A DNA stretch of 64,000 nt from Pseudonocardia ammonioxydans (GTDB lineage Bacteria > Actinomycetota > Actinomycetes > Mycobacteriales > Pseudonocardiaceae): NCBI RefSeq assembly GCF_900115005.1, contig NZ_FOUY01000005.1:62001-126000 (forward strand). The letters run 5' to 3'. The notes below the pieces were generated by a model that had not been told where the DNA came from, ran no database searches, and saw only the letters and a list, made by a program, of their open reading frames with translations. The translations under genes and the position numbers were made by a program. Position 1 is the stretch's first letter. Each line of letters starts with the position of its first letter. Below are positions 51,244-59,403 of the stretch, piece after piece.

Positions 51244-51408
51244 TCAGATCAACGACGTGACGAACGTCGAGACCGACTGAGCCGCGTCGTAGAGGATGTT
51301 GCCGACGTTCTGCACCGAGCCCGCCGCCGCTGTGGGCGCGGTCACGACCAGGAAGATACCCAGCGCCACAGCGACCAAGATGAGAATCTTGCGCACGTTA
51401 CCCGTCAC
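51244..51408 (-). CDS. Small membrane protein of 54 residues
   Basis: A short frame from GTG 51408 to the stop at 51244: MTGNVRKILILVAVALGIF followed by LVVTAPTAAAGSVQNVGNIL and a polar-aromatic end (STFVTSLI). It has one transmembrane helix (about 7-26), basic on the N-side. It ends four bases before the PH-domain gene on the same strand, which supports a real operon partner. Small proteins of this shape occur before PH-domain genes in actinobacteria, as I recall. The Shine-Dalgarno is weak. Confidence 0.7.
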   Translation of the reverse strand: MTGNVRKILILVAVALGIFLVVTAPTAAAGSVQNVGNILYDAAQSVSTFVTSLI

Positions 51409-51499
51409 CCGTTCCGGCCCGTTGGGACTACCTCGTCATTGGTACCCCAGCCCGGCTGGCCCGGGGTACCGGCACCCAGGCAGCGTACCGTCATTCCGG

Positions 51500-51907
51500 A
51501 TGACCGAAAGTAGCCGACACGTCCCCTGCGTGGGTGCAATCGTGTTTGACCCGGATGGCCGCTTGCTTCTGGTGCGCAGGGCCAACGAGCCGGGTCGCGG
51601 GCTCTGGTCGGTCCCCGGCGGCCGGGTCGAGCCCGGCGAGGACGAGCACGCCGCCGTCGTCCGCGAGCTGGCCGAGGAGACCGGCCTGACCGTCCGGCCG
51701 GGTCGGCTGGTCGGCGTCGTGCGGCGCGGCCCCTACCGGATCGCGGACTACCTGTGCGACACCGCTCCCGGCTCGGCGTCGGCGCCGCGGGCCGGGGACG
51801 ACGCCGACGACGCCCGGTTCGTCGACCGGGCCGCGTACGCGGACCTGCCGGTCGTCGAGGGCCTCACCGAGACCCTCGACGGCTGGGGCTGCCTGCCCCG
51901 CTGCTGA
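51500..51907 (+). CDS. NUDIX hydrolase
   Basis: 135 residues from the ATG at 51500. The NUDIX box is complete (G-x5-E-x7-RELAEETGL, from GGRVEPGEDEH). VGAIVFDPDGRLLLVRRANE and LWSVPGG are typical of MutT-like pyrophosphohydrolases. Substrate unknown. Divergent from the 54-residue membrane protein gene. Confidence 0.92.
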   Translation: MTESSRHVPCVGAIVFDPDGRLLLVRRANEPGRGLWSVPGGRVEPGEDEHAAVVRELAEETGLTVRPGRLVGVVRRGPYRIADYLCDTAPGSASAPRAGDDADDARFVDRAAYADLPVVEGLTETLDGWGCLPRC

Positions 51908-52073
51908 CCGCCCGCGCCGGGCCGGATCCACGGGTGCCGCGCCACCCGGGCGGCGGGTACACCGCACCGCCCACCCGGCGCAGCGAGTGAGCCGCGCCGG
52001 GGTGCGCGGTTCGCGTGTGAGGGACACACCGGCGCGCTCACCGCGCGCGGCGGTCGGGGCCGGCGGCGGCCGC

Positions 52074-52577
52074 TCAGACCTGCGGCGTGGGCCGGCCGGG
52101 CTGCTCGCCGCCGCGCGTGTCGCCGTAGGACCGCTTCGGCACCATCACCTTGCGCCGGAACGTGCACACGACGGTGCCGTCCTGCTTGTAGCCGCGGGTC
52201 TCGACGTACACGACCCCGCGGTCGTCCTTGGACTTCGACTCGGTCTTGTCCAGGACCTCGGTCTCGCCGTAGATCGTGTCGCCGTGGAAGGTCGGCTTCG
52301 TGTGCTTGAGCGACTCGACCTCGAGGTTGGCGATGGCCTTGCCGGAGACGTCCGGCACGGACATGCCGAGCAGCAGCGAGTAGATGTAGTTGCCGACGAC
52401 GACGTTCTTGCCGAAGTCGGTCGTCTCACCCGCGTAGTGCGCATCCATGTGCAGCGGGTGGTGGTTCATCGTGAGGAGGCAGAACAGGTGGTCGTCGTAC
52501 TCGGTGACCGTCTTGCCGGGCCAGTGCTTGTAGACCGCACCGACCTCGAACTCCTCGTAGTAGCGCCCGAACTGCAC
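52074..52577 (-). CDS. MaoC-like dehydratase/hydratase
   Basis: 167 residues, GTG start. Hot-dog fold with the hydratase elements LTMNHHPLHMDAHYA (His/Asp near residue 40) and VVGNYIYSLLLGMSV, YEEFEVGAVYKHWPGKTVTE at the start. It resembles mesaconyl-CoA hydratase-like proteins, including Rv2499c, which in M. tuberculosis sits with CitE (Rv2498c) and FadE19. Here those partners lie 3.4 to 6 kb away, at 56019-58226. Likely role: hydration of a methyl-branched enoyl-CoA in leucine or itaconate breakdown. Confidence 0.88.
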   Translation of the reverse strand: MQFGRYYEEFEVGAVYKHWPGKTVTEYDDHLFCLLTMNHHPLHMDAHYAGETTDFGKNVVVGNYIYSLLLGMSVPDVSGKAIANLEVESLKHTKPTFHGDTIYGETEVLDKTESKSKDDRGVVYVETRGYKQDGTVVCTFRRKVMVPKRSYGDTRGGEQPGRPTPQV

Positions 52578-53020
52578 CGTTCACGCTCCCATCACGCTCT
52601 CGATCCGTTGCGGGGGTAATCTAACGGGCGGCCCGCCCGGAGCAGGGCGGCCCGGTTCACACGTGCGCGGTCGGGGATCTCACATTTCCGGCACACCGAC
52701 GTTCCGGCACATCGACGTTCCGGCACACCGACGTTCCGGCACACCGCGTTCCGGAAACACCGGCGTGACACGAGCCGATACACCACACGGCCTGCAGGCC
52801 GTACGGACCCGAGGGCAGGGGAGGTGAGCGCGGTGTCGTCCGAGTCCCAGACACCGGTGAGCAGTACGTGCCGCCTCCCGCTGCTCCGTGCCCGGGGCGT
52901 GTTCCCGGGCTGATCCCGGCGGGAGGCGTGGCGCGAGTCCGGCGGCCGCCCCGACGGCCGCACGTCCTCGGTGCAGCACGCGTCACCCGGCTGCACCCGG
53001 CCGCCCACGGGAGGTCCACC
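52578..53020. promoter_or_regulatory. 443-bp divergent intergenic region between maoC-like and corA
   Basis: No convincing gene. It contains the 16-bp tandem repeat at 52686-52754, promoters for both flanking genes and, at its right end, GGGAGG (53009-53014), six bases before the GTG of corA. The reading frames through it owe their length to GC content and to the repeat. Confidence 0.6.
52686..52754. repeat. 16-bp tandem repeat TTCCGGCACACCGACG
   Basis: Units at 52686-52701, 52702-52717 (one change, ACATCG), 52718-52733, 52734-52748 (one base shorter) and a partial unit TTCCGG at 52749-52754. It lies 110-180 bp upstream of the MaoC-like start and 270-335 bp upstream of corA. Confidence 0.9.
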
Positions 53021-54133
53021 GTGATGCCCTCGCTCTCCCAGCTCCGCCCCTCGATCCGCTCCGCCGGTCGCACCCGCCGCCGTGCCCAGCGCGCGGCCGG
53101 CACCGGGAGCGCCGCCCGGCTGCGGGTACCGCTGTCGGCCTACGTCGTCGACTGCGCGGTCTACGTCGACGGCGAGCGGCTGCCCGGGCGCTGGACGCAC
53201 GAGGAGGCGATCGCCGAGGTCCGCGAGCGCGGCGACGGCTTCGCCTGGATCGGGCTGCACGAGCCCGACGACGAGCAGATCTCCGGTGTCGCCGAGACCT
53301 ACGGGCTGCACGAGCTCGCCGTCGAGGACGCCGTGCACGCGCACAACCGGCCCAAGCTCGAGCGCTACGACGACACCCTGTTCATGGTGCTCAAGACCGT
53401 CCGCTACGTCGGTCACGCCGACCCGACGACCGCGAACGAGATCGTCGAGACCGGCGAGGTCATGGCGTTCGTCGGGCGCGACTTCGTCGTCACCGTCCGG
53501 CACGGCCGCCACACCGGCCTGCGTGAGGTGCGGCGCCGGCTCGAGGAGGACCCGGAGCAGCTGCGGCTGGGCCCGGCGGCGGTGCTGCACGGCATCGCCG
53601 ACCACGTCGTCGACACCTACATCGAGGTGGTCCGCCAGATCGAGGACGACCTGGACGCCGTCGAGGCCGAGGTCTTCTCCCCGCGCTCGACGATGAACCC
53701 CGAGCAGATCTACGTCATGAAGCGCGAGATCCTCGACCTGCGCCGCTGCGTGATGCCGCTGGTCGGGCCGATGCGCAAGCTGTCGGAGGGCTACAGCTCG
53801 CTGGTGCCGCACGAGGTGCGCTCGTACTTCCGCGACGTCGACGACCACCTGGGCGGGGTCGCCGAGCAGGTCGCCGGGTTCAACGAGCTGCTGACCACGC
53901 TGGTCGACGCGGTACTCGCGAAGATCAGCATGCGGCAGAACAACGACATGCGGAAGATCACCGCCTACGCCGGCCTGATCTCGGTGCCGACGATGATCGC
54001 CGGGGTCTACGGCATGAACTTCGACATCATGCCCGAGCTGCACTGGGACTACGGCTACCCGATGGTGCTGCTGGTCATCGCGACCATCTGCGGGCTGCTG
54101 TACCGCAACTTCCGGCGCAACGGCTGGCTGTGA
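53021..54133 (+). CDS. corA: CorA-family magnesium/cobalt transporter
   Basis: 370 residues from the GTG at 53021 (GGGAGG six bases upstream; the ATG at 53024 is equally possible). Cytoplasmic domain: DGFAWIGLHEPDDEQISGVA, GLHELAVEDAVHAHNRPKLE. The long helix leads into two C-terminal transmembrane helices with the signature YGMNFDIMPEL. The basic tail NFRRNGWL is typical. Forms a pentameric Mg2+ channel in the membrane. Confidence 0.95.
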   Translation: MMPSLSQLRPSIRSAGRTRRRAQRAAGTGSAARLRVPLSAYVVDCAVYVDGERLPGRWTHEEAIAEVRERGDGFAWIGLHEPDDEQISGVAETYGLHELAVEDAVHAHNRPKLERYDDTLFMVLKTVRYVGHADPTTANEIVETGEVMAFVGRDFVVTVRHGRHTGLREVRRRLEEDPEQLRLGPAAVLHGIADHVVDTYIEVVRQIEDDLDAVEAEVFSPRSTMNPEQIYVMKREILDLRRCVMPLVGPMRKLSEGYSSLVPHEVRSYFRDVDDHLGGVAEQVAGFNELLTTLVDAVLAKISMRQNNDMRKITAYAGLISVPTMIAGVYGMNFDIMPELHWDYGYPMVLLVIATICGLLYRNFRRNGWL

Positions 54134-54159
54134 CGGCTGGTTGTGACGGCTCGGCAGGC

Positions 54160-55194
54160 TCAGACCTGCCGGTTGCCCGACGGCGGAGTGGGCGGCTCGC
54201 CCTCGGTGTCGGCAGGGTCGGCAGGGCCGGCAGGGTTTTCGGCCTCGTCCGCGCCGGTCTCGTCCGCGCCGGCGTCGCCCGCGCCACCGGTGTCCTCGCG
54301 GACCTCGTCGGGGATCTCGTCGGCGTAGCCCGGGTCGCCCGGCCCGCCCTCGGTCACCGGCTCGGCCGCGGCGTCGTCCGGACCGGGTCCCGGGTCCGGG
54401 GACACCTCCCACCGGCCGGCGGGCACGGCGGACGAGCGGGCGTACCGTTCCCCGACGAGGTCCGGCTCGTCGGGCCTGCGGCCGAGGAAGGTGTGCACGA
54501 GGTGCTGCTGCACCCCGCCGACGGTCTGCACCCGGACGTCCTCGAACCCGGCCCGTTCCATCCGGTGCACCATCTGCTCGGGTCCGCCCGCGCCGCCGAC
54601 CCGCTTCATCCGGTACCGGGCCAGGTCGGACACGCCCCAGCGCATCGACGCCATCGGCAGCAGGTAGCTCCAGTTCGCGGTCGCCCACCGGGTCCGGCCA
54701 CGGGGGCCGCCGACCGCGTAGTCGTGCACCGCCAGCGGGGCGCCAGGGGCCAGCAGCGACAGCAGCAGGCGCAGCCCGTGCTCGGCGTCGGGCAGGTTCG
54801 AGACCAGGTACGAGGCGAGGATCCCGTCGAACGGGCCCTCGATCCCGGCCTCCGCGAGGGTCTCGAGCCGGGAGTGGACGAACGTCACCCGCGGGGACCA
54901 GTTCTTCTTGCGCGCCACCGCGAGCATCTCGGTGGAGGCGTCGACGGCCACGACCTCGGCGCCCTTCACCGTGGTGAGCAGGGCCTCGGTGGAGACGCCG
55001 GTGCCGCAGCCGATGTCGAGCAGCCGCAGTCCGGGGCCGTCCCCCAGCCCCATCCGCGACGCCGAGACCCGCAGGTGGGTCCGGTAGCCGGGGATGGTGC
55101 CGACGTACGCGTCGAATCCGCTCGCGCCGCGCCCGTAGGCGCGGTGCACCGTGGACGGGCGGATCTCCTCGCTCTCCCAGGCCTGTCCGCTCAC
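54160..55194 (-). CDS. SAM-dependent methyltransferase with an acidic tail
   Basis: 344 residues from the GTG at 55194; the longer upstream frame has no homology. WESEEIRPSTVHRAYGRGAS, LRLLDIGCGTGVSTEALL (SAM motif I), VVAVDASTEMLAVAR (motif II) and FDGILASYLVSNLPD (motif IV) show a class I methyltransferase of the UbiE/type-11 group. The last 80 residues are disordered and D/E/G/P-rich (GDAGADETGADEAEN). Substrate unknown, lipid or quinone is possible. It ends 27 bp from corA, convergently. Confidence 0.85.
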   Translation of the reverse strand: MSGQAWESEEIRPSTVHRAYGRGASGFDAYVGTIPGYRTHLRVSASRMGLGDGPGLRLLDIGCGTGVSTEALLTTVKGAEVVAVDASTEMLAVARKKNWSPRVTFVHSRLETLAEAGIEGPFDGILASYLVSNLPDAEHGLRLLLSLLAPGAPLAVHDYAVGGPRGRTRWATANWSYLLPMASMRWGVSDLARYRMKRVGGAGGPEQMVHRMERAGFEDVRVQTVGGVQQHLVHTFLGRRPDEPDLVGERYARSSAVPAGRWEVSPDPGPGPDDAAAEPVTEGGPGDPGYADEIPDEVREDTGGAGDAGADETGADEAENPAGPADPADTEGEPPTPPSGNRQV

Positions 55195-55250
55195 GCCCCG
55201 ATCCTGCCCCGGCGGACCGCTTCCCCGGAACCCGACGCGCCCACCCGGGT

Positions 55251-55772
55251 CTACCAGCCCCCGCCGGGGCTGCCCATCGCGAGCTTGGCCAGCATCTCCC
55301 GGGCCTGCTCGGCGTTGCGCGGTTCGCACAGCACGTCGTAGCGGCCGGCGACCATCTGGCTGGCCGACTGGAAGTCGCGGCGGCCGCGGCTGGCGCCGTA
55401 GCCGACGGCGGCGAAGACCATGCCGAACACCGCACCGGAGCCCAGGCCGACCAGGATCGGCAGGAAGCTGCCGTCCGGGGAGAACAGCGACAGCAGCAGA
55501 CCGACGAACAGGCCGAGCCAGGCGCCCGACGCCGCACCGGACGCCAGCACGCGACCCCAGGTCAGGCGGCCGATGACCCGTTCGACGAGCATCAGGTCGA
55601 CGCCCACGATGGTCACGTCGCGCACCGGGAAGTCGGAGTCGGCGAGGTGGTCGACCGCGCGCTGCGCCTCCTCGTAGGTGGCGTAGGAACCCACCGGCCA
55701 CCCGGTCGGCGGAGTGGGCAGCTGCGGCAGGCCCGGTGCCGGGCGTGCCTGGCCGCCGAAGGGGTTGGTCAT
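55251..55772 (-). CDS. General stress protein 17M-like membrane protein
   Basis: 173 residues from the ATG at 55772 (GAGGAG upstream). VGSYATYEEAQRAVDHLAD and FPVRDVTIVGVDLMLVERVI match the YflT/GSP17M domain. A glycine-rich pair of transmembrane helices follows (about 78-98 and 103-125: ASGAASGAWLGLFVGLLLSL, LVGLGSGAVFGMVFAAVGY). The end YDVLCEPRNAEQAREMLAKL repeats the small domain. Probably a stress-induced membrane protein; function unknown. Confidence 0.88.
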   Translation of the reverse strand: MTNPFGGQARPAPGLPQLPTPPTGWPVGSYATYEEAQRAVDHLADSDFPVRDVTIVGVDLMLVERVIGRLTWGRVLASGAASGAWLGLFVGLLLSLFSPDGSFLPILVGLGSGAVFGMVFAAVGYGASRGRRDFQSASQMVAGRYDVLCEPRNAEQAREMLAKLAMGSPGGGW

Positions 55773-55785
55773 GGCGCTCTCCTCG

Positions 55786-55845
55786 TGTTCCTGACGATCC
55801 CGGTTCTGACGCTCCCGGTTCTGGCGATCCCGGTTCTGACGCTCC
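55786..55845. repeat. 15-bp tandem repeat upstream of the stress-protein gene
   Basis: CGGTTCTGACGCTCC (55801-55815), CGGTTCTGGCGATCC (55816-55830), CGGTTCTGACGCTCC (55831-55845) and a degenerate unit at 55786-55800. It begins 14 bp upstream of the ATG, thus inside the leader or promoter. Confidence 0.85.
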
Positions 55846-55964
55846 GCTGCCGGAACAACGGTCGACGGCCGCCCGGTGTGCCCGGCGAGCCTAGCGGCGT
55901 CCCGCAGGTCACGTCCGCCGCCTCCCCGGAGGACGCCCCTGCCGAAACATCCCCCGAAACACGG

Positions 55965-56004
55965 CACGGCCCCCGTGCCCCGGGTGCGGGGAACGGGGGC
56001 CGTG
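55965..56004 (-). terminator. Hairpin terminator of the acyl-CoA dehydrogenase gene
   Basis: CACGGCCCCCGT (55965-55976) pairs with ACGGGGGCCGTG (55993-56004), 12 base pairs, and the loop can pair internally (CCCC/GGGG). It lies 14 bp past the stop. Confidence 0.7.
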
Positions 56005-56018
56005 TGGTCCGCGCCGGG

Positions 56019-57212
56019 TCAGCGCAGCTTGTAGTCGCGCAGCAGACCCTTGGAGATGATCGTCTTCTGGATCTCCGAGGTGCCCTCGCCGATGAGCAGG
56101 AACGGCGCCTCGCGCATGAGGCGCTCGATCTCGTACTCCTTGGAGTAGCCGTAGCCGCCGTGGATCCGGAACGCCTCCTCGGTGACCTCCTTGCAGTACT
56201 CCGAGGCGAGCATCTTGGCCATGCCTGCCTCGACGTCGTTGCGCTCGCCGCGGTCCTTCAGGCGCGCGGCGTTCACCATCATCAGGTGTGCGGCCTCGAC
56301 CTTGGTCGCCATCTCGGCGATCTTGAACGCGATCGCCTGGTGGTTCACGATCGGCTTGCCGAAGGTGGAGCGCTGCTGGGCGTACTCCACGCCGAGCTCG
56401 AAGGCCCGGATCGCGATGCCGCAGGCCCGGGCGGCCACGTTGACCCGGCCGACCTCGACGCCGTCCATCATGTGGCCGAAGCCCTTGCCGCGCTCCCCGC
56501 CGAGGATCTGGTCGCCGGACACCCGGTGACCGGAGAACACCATCTCGGTGGTGTCGACGCCCTTGTAGCCCATCTTGTCGATCTTGCCGGGGATGACGAG
56601 GCCGGGAGCGACCTCGCCGTAGCCGGTGGGCTTCTCGACCAGGAACGTCGTGAGGTTCTGGTGGGCCTTCTCCGCGCCCTCGTCGGTCTTGACCAGCACC
56701 GCGGTCAGGTTCGACGTGCCACCGTTGGTCAGCCACATCTTGGCGCCGTCGATGACGTAGTCCTCACCGTCCTGCACGGCCTTGGTCTTGATGGCCGCGA
56801 CGTCCGAGCCGAGGTCGGGCTCGGACATCGAGAAGGAGCCGCGGGTCTCGCCGGTGGCCATCTTCGGCAGGTAGCGCTCCTTCTGCGCCTGCGTGCCGTG
56901 CTGGCGCAGCATGTAGGCCACGATGAAGTGCGTGTTGATCACGCCGGAGACGCTCATCCAGCCGCGCGCGATCTCCTCCACGACCAGCGCGTAGGTGAGC
57001 AGCGACTCGCCGAGCCCGCCGTACTCCTCCGGGATCATGAGGCCGAACAGCCCCATCTCCTTCATCCCGTCGACGATGTCCTGCGGGTAGGTGTCGGCGT
57101 GCTCCAGCGCCGTGGCATGCGGGATGATCTCCTTGTCCACGAAGGAGCGGACGGTGGAGAGGATCTCGGTCTGGATATCGGTGAGACCGGCGGTCTGGGC
57201 GAGCCGGGCCAT
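56019..57212 (-). CDS. Acyl-CoA dehydrogenase
   Basis: 397 residues, ATG with AGGAGGAACC upstream. FSMSEPDLGSDVAAIKTKAV (flavin/substrate loop), WLTNGGTSNLTAVLVKTDEG, FGKPIVNHQAIAFKIAEMAT and RIHGGYGYSKEYEIERLMRE, then LIGEGTSEIQKTII. It oxidises an acyl-CoA to the 2-enoyl-CoA with FAD; the pattern fits short/branched-chain enzymes such as FadE19. It follows the CitE-like gene by 54 bp on the same strand, so both are probably one operon. Confidence 0.95.
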   Translation of the reverse strand: MARLAQTAGLTDIQTEILSTVRSFVDKEIIPHATALEHADTYPQDIVDGMKEMGLFGLMIPEEYGGLGESLLTYALVVEEIARGWMSVSGVINTHFIVAYMLRQHGTQAQKERYLPKMATGETRGSFSMSEPDLGSDVAAIKTKAVQDGEDYVIDGAKMWLTNGGTSNLTAVLVKTDEGAEKAHQNLTTFLVEKPTGYGEVAPGLVIPGKIDKMGYKGVDTTEMVFSGHRVSGDQILGGERGKGFGHMMDGVEVGRVNVAARACGIAIRAFELGVEYAQQRSTFGKPIVNHQAIAFKIAEMATKVEAAHLMMVNAARLKDRGERNDVEAGMAKMLASEYCKEVTEEAFRIHGGYGYSKEYEIERLMREAPFLLIGEGTSEIQKTIISKGLLRDYKLR

Positions 57213-57266
57213 GGTTCCTCCTGAGCTTCGGTGGTCAGTGCCGTCGGGCGGGGAGCAGGCCCCTGC

Positions 57267-58226
57267 TCAGGACTCCGGCGGGGTCCAGCGGTCGGTGCGG
57301 GTCATGCCGGCGGCACGGCCCTTGCCCGAGATCACCAGCGCCATCTTGCGGCTGGCCTCGTCGATCATCTCGTCGCCGATCATCGCGGCACCGCGCTTCC
57401 CACCGGCCTCCGAGGTGAAGTACTCGTAGGCGTCGAGGATGTTCTCGGCGTGGTCGTAGTCGCTCTGCGCCGGCGAGAACGTCTCGTTCGCGGCGTCGAT
57501 CTGGCCCGGGTGCAGCACCCACTTGCCGTCGAAGCCCAGCGCGGCCGAGCGGCCGGCCACCCGGCGGAACGCATCGACGTCCTTGATCTGCAGGAACGGG
57601 CCGTCGATGGCCTGCTTGTCGTGCGCGCGGGCCGCCATGAGGATCGACATGAGGATGTGGTGGTAGGCGTCGCCCACGTCGTAGCCGGGGGGCTGCTCGC
57701 CGACGACCAGCGACTTCATGTTGATCGAGGCCATGAAGTCGGCCGGGCCGAAGATGATCGTCTCGACGCGCGGGGACGCGGTGGCGATCGCGTTGACGTT
57801 CGTCAGGCCCAGCGCGTTCTCGATCTGCGCCTCGATGCCGATCGTGCCGACCTCGTAGCCCATGGTCTTCTCGACCTGGGTCATCAGCAGGTCCAGCGCC
57901 ACGACCTGCTCGGGCGTCTGCACCTTCGGCAGCATGATCGCGTCGAGGTTCGCGCCGGCGCCCTCGACGACCTCGACGACGTCGCGGTAGGTCCACTCGG
58001 TGGTCCAGTCGTTGACCCGGACCACCCGGATCTTCTCGCCCCAGCCGCCCTCGTTGAGCGCCTCGACGATCGTCTTGCGGGCACCCGGCTTGGCCAGCGG
58101 GGCACAGGCGTCCTCCAGGTCCAGGAAGACCTGGTCGGAGTTCAGCGTGCGCGCCTTGTCGATGAACTTCTGGCTCGATCCGGGCACGGCCAGGCAGGAC
58201 CGGCGGGCGCGGAGGGTGGTGCTCAC
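57267..58226 (-). CDS. CitE-like beta-hydroxyacyl-CoA lyase (HpcH/HpaI family)
   Basis: 319 residues. RSCLAVPGSSQKFIDKARTL, VFLDLEDACAPLAKPGARKT (metal/CoA binding), IMLPKVQTPEQVVALDLLM, IGIEAQIENALGLTNVNAIA and IIFGPADFMASINM are the CitE/malyl-CoA lyase pattern. FDGKWVLHPGQIDAANETFS is the C-terminal end of the active site. It resembles Rv2498c, reported as a lyase/thioesterase for itaconate dissimilation and leucine catabolism. With the acyl-CoA dehydrogenase downstream and MaoC at 52074 it forms the same functional set. Confidence 0.92.
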   Translation of the reverse strand: MSTTLRARRSCLAVPGSSQKFIDKARTLNSDQVFLDLEDACAPLAKPGARKTIVEALNEGGWGEKIRVVRVNDWTTEWTYRDVVEVVEGAGANLDAIMLPKVQTPEQVVALDLLMTQVEKTMGYEVGTIGIEAQIENALGLTNVNAIATASPRVETIIFGPADFMASINMKSLVVGEQPPGYDVGDAYHHILMSILMAARAHDKQAIDGPFLQIKDVDAFRRVAGRSAALGFDGKWVLHPGQIDAANETFSPAQSDYDHAENILDAYEYFTSEAGGKRGAAMIGDEMIDEASRKMALVISGKGRAAGMTRTDRWTPPES

Positions 58227-58376
58227 AGGCGGGCTCCTCGTCGAGTTCGTGCTCGCCCGCCATGGGCTGCGGCGGGCGTCCGGGCTGTGGGTGATGCTGG
58301 CACGACCGTCGGCCGATCGCCCCGTCCAGGTGATTGGTTTCTCACCCGCGGGAGGTCAGCCGGGGTTACTCGTGAG

Positions 58377-59330
58377 TCACCAGGGTTCGGACGGCGGGGT
58401 GAGGGAACCGCTGGCCACGGCGACGACCGTGCCACCCACCCAGGTGGCGACGGCCCGTCCGCCCGCGGTGCGCACGCCCGCGTACAGCGTGGCGGGGCGG
58501 CCCATCTCGACGCCCTGGGTGACGACGAAGGGGTGCTCCCCGTCGTCGGGGACCAGGCCGCGGTCGGCCAGGTAGACCCCCAGCGCCACGGCCGCCGACC
58601 CGGTCGCCGGGTCCTCCGGGACCCCGATCCCGGTGCCGAACATCCGGGCCCGCACCCGCTCGGCGGTGCCGTCCACCGCGGCCACGAGCACCCCGGCCAC
58701 CCGGCCCTCGGTCGCCGCGGACAGCGCGGCCGGGTCGGGCACGGTGCGGGCGAGGGCGTCGGCCCGCACCAGCAGCAGCGCGAAGTCGGTGCCCGCCCCG
58801 GCGATCCCCGGCACCGCGGCCCCGTCGACGTCGTCGGGGTCCAGGCCCAGCGCCGCGGCGAGGCGGACCGCGTTCAGCTCGGGGCCGACGACCGGCTCGC
58901 CGCCCTCGACCCGGGCGCCGCTGCCGTCGACCCGGACCGGCAGCAGCCCGGCGCCGCACTCCTGGATCCGGTCGCCGTGCCCGATCGCGCCGTCCCGGGC
59001 CAGGACCCACGCGGTCCCGACGCTCGGGTGCCCGGCGAAGGGCAGCTCCCGGGCCGGGGTGAAGATCCGCACCCGGTAGTCGGCGCTCTCGTCGCCGTCG
59101 CCGGTCGGCGGCAGCGGGAACGTCGTCTCGGACAGGTTGAACTCGGTCGCGATCGCCTGCATCCGGGCGGTGGACAGCGCCTCGGCCCCGTGCACGACGG
59201 CCAGCGGGTTGCCCGCGTAGGCACGGTCGGTGAAGACGTCGACGATGTCGAACCGGAGCGGGTCGGGCCCCGGGACGTGCTCGGTGTCGGCGGCGGGGGT
59301 GTCGCGGAGGTCGCTGCTGGACTCACTCAC
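58377..59330 (-). CDS. PhzF-family isomerase/epimerase-like protein
   Basis: 317 residues. FDIVDVFTDRAYAGNPLAVV, EFNLSETTFPLPP (the catalytic Glu of the family), TPARELPFAGHPSVGTAWVL and GVPEDPATGSAAVALGVYL are the conserved PhzF motifs in both halves. Substrate unknown; there is no phenazine gene cluster here. Divergent from the MgtE-like gene. Confidence 0.92.
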   Translation of the reverse strand: MSESSSDLRDTPAADTEHVPGPDPLRFDIVDVFTDRAYAGNPLAVVHGAEALSTARMQAIATEFNLSETTFPLPPTGDGDESADYRVRIFTPARELPFAGHPSVGTAWVLARDGAIGHGDRIQECGAGLLPVRVDGSGARVEGGEPVVGPELNAVRLAAALGLDPDDVDGAAVPGIAGAGTDFALLLVRADALARTVPDPAALSAATEGRVAGVLVAAVDGTAERVRARMFGTGIGVPEDPATGSAAVALGVYLADRGLVPDDGEHPFVVTQGVEMGRPATLYAGVRTAGGRAVATWVGGTVVAVASGSLTPPSEPW

Positions 59331-59403
59331 GTCGGCGGAGCCTAATCACCGGTCCGCGCGCGCCGTCCGGCCCGCCCTCCTCTGCCGGAATAGGCTGGTC
59401 GCC

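Noticed and set aside
52686-52754. 16-bp repeats as a CRISPR-like or coding repeat
   Set aside because: Units are contiguous without spacers and no supported gene runs through them.
55773-55967. N-terminal extension of the stress protein through the 15-bp repeats
   Set aside because: The ATG at 55772 has GAGGAG at proper spacing and starts the conserved region; the extension is low complexity. Kept only as a minor doubt in the findings.
58366-58379. Near-palindrome TTACTCGTGAGTCA upstream of the CitE-like gene
   Set aside because: It overlaps the phzF stop codon and is about 140 bp from the CitE start; with one imperfect copy an operator role is not supported.
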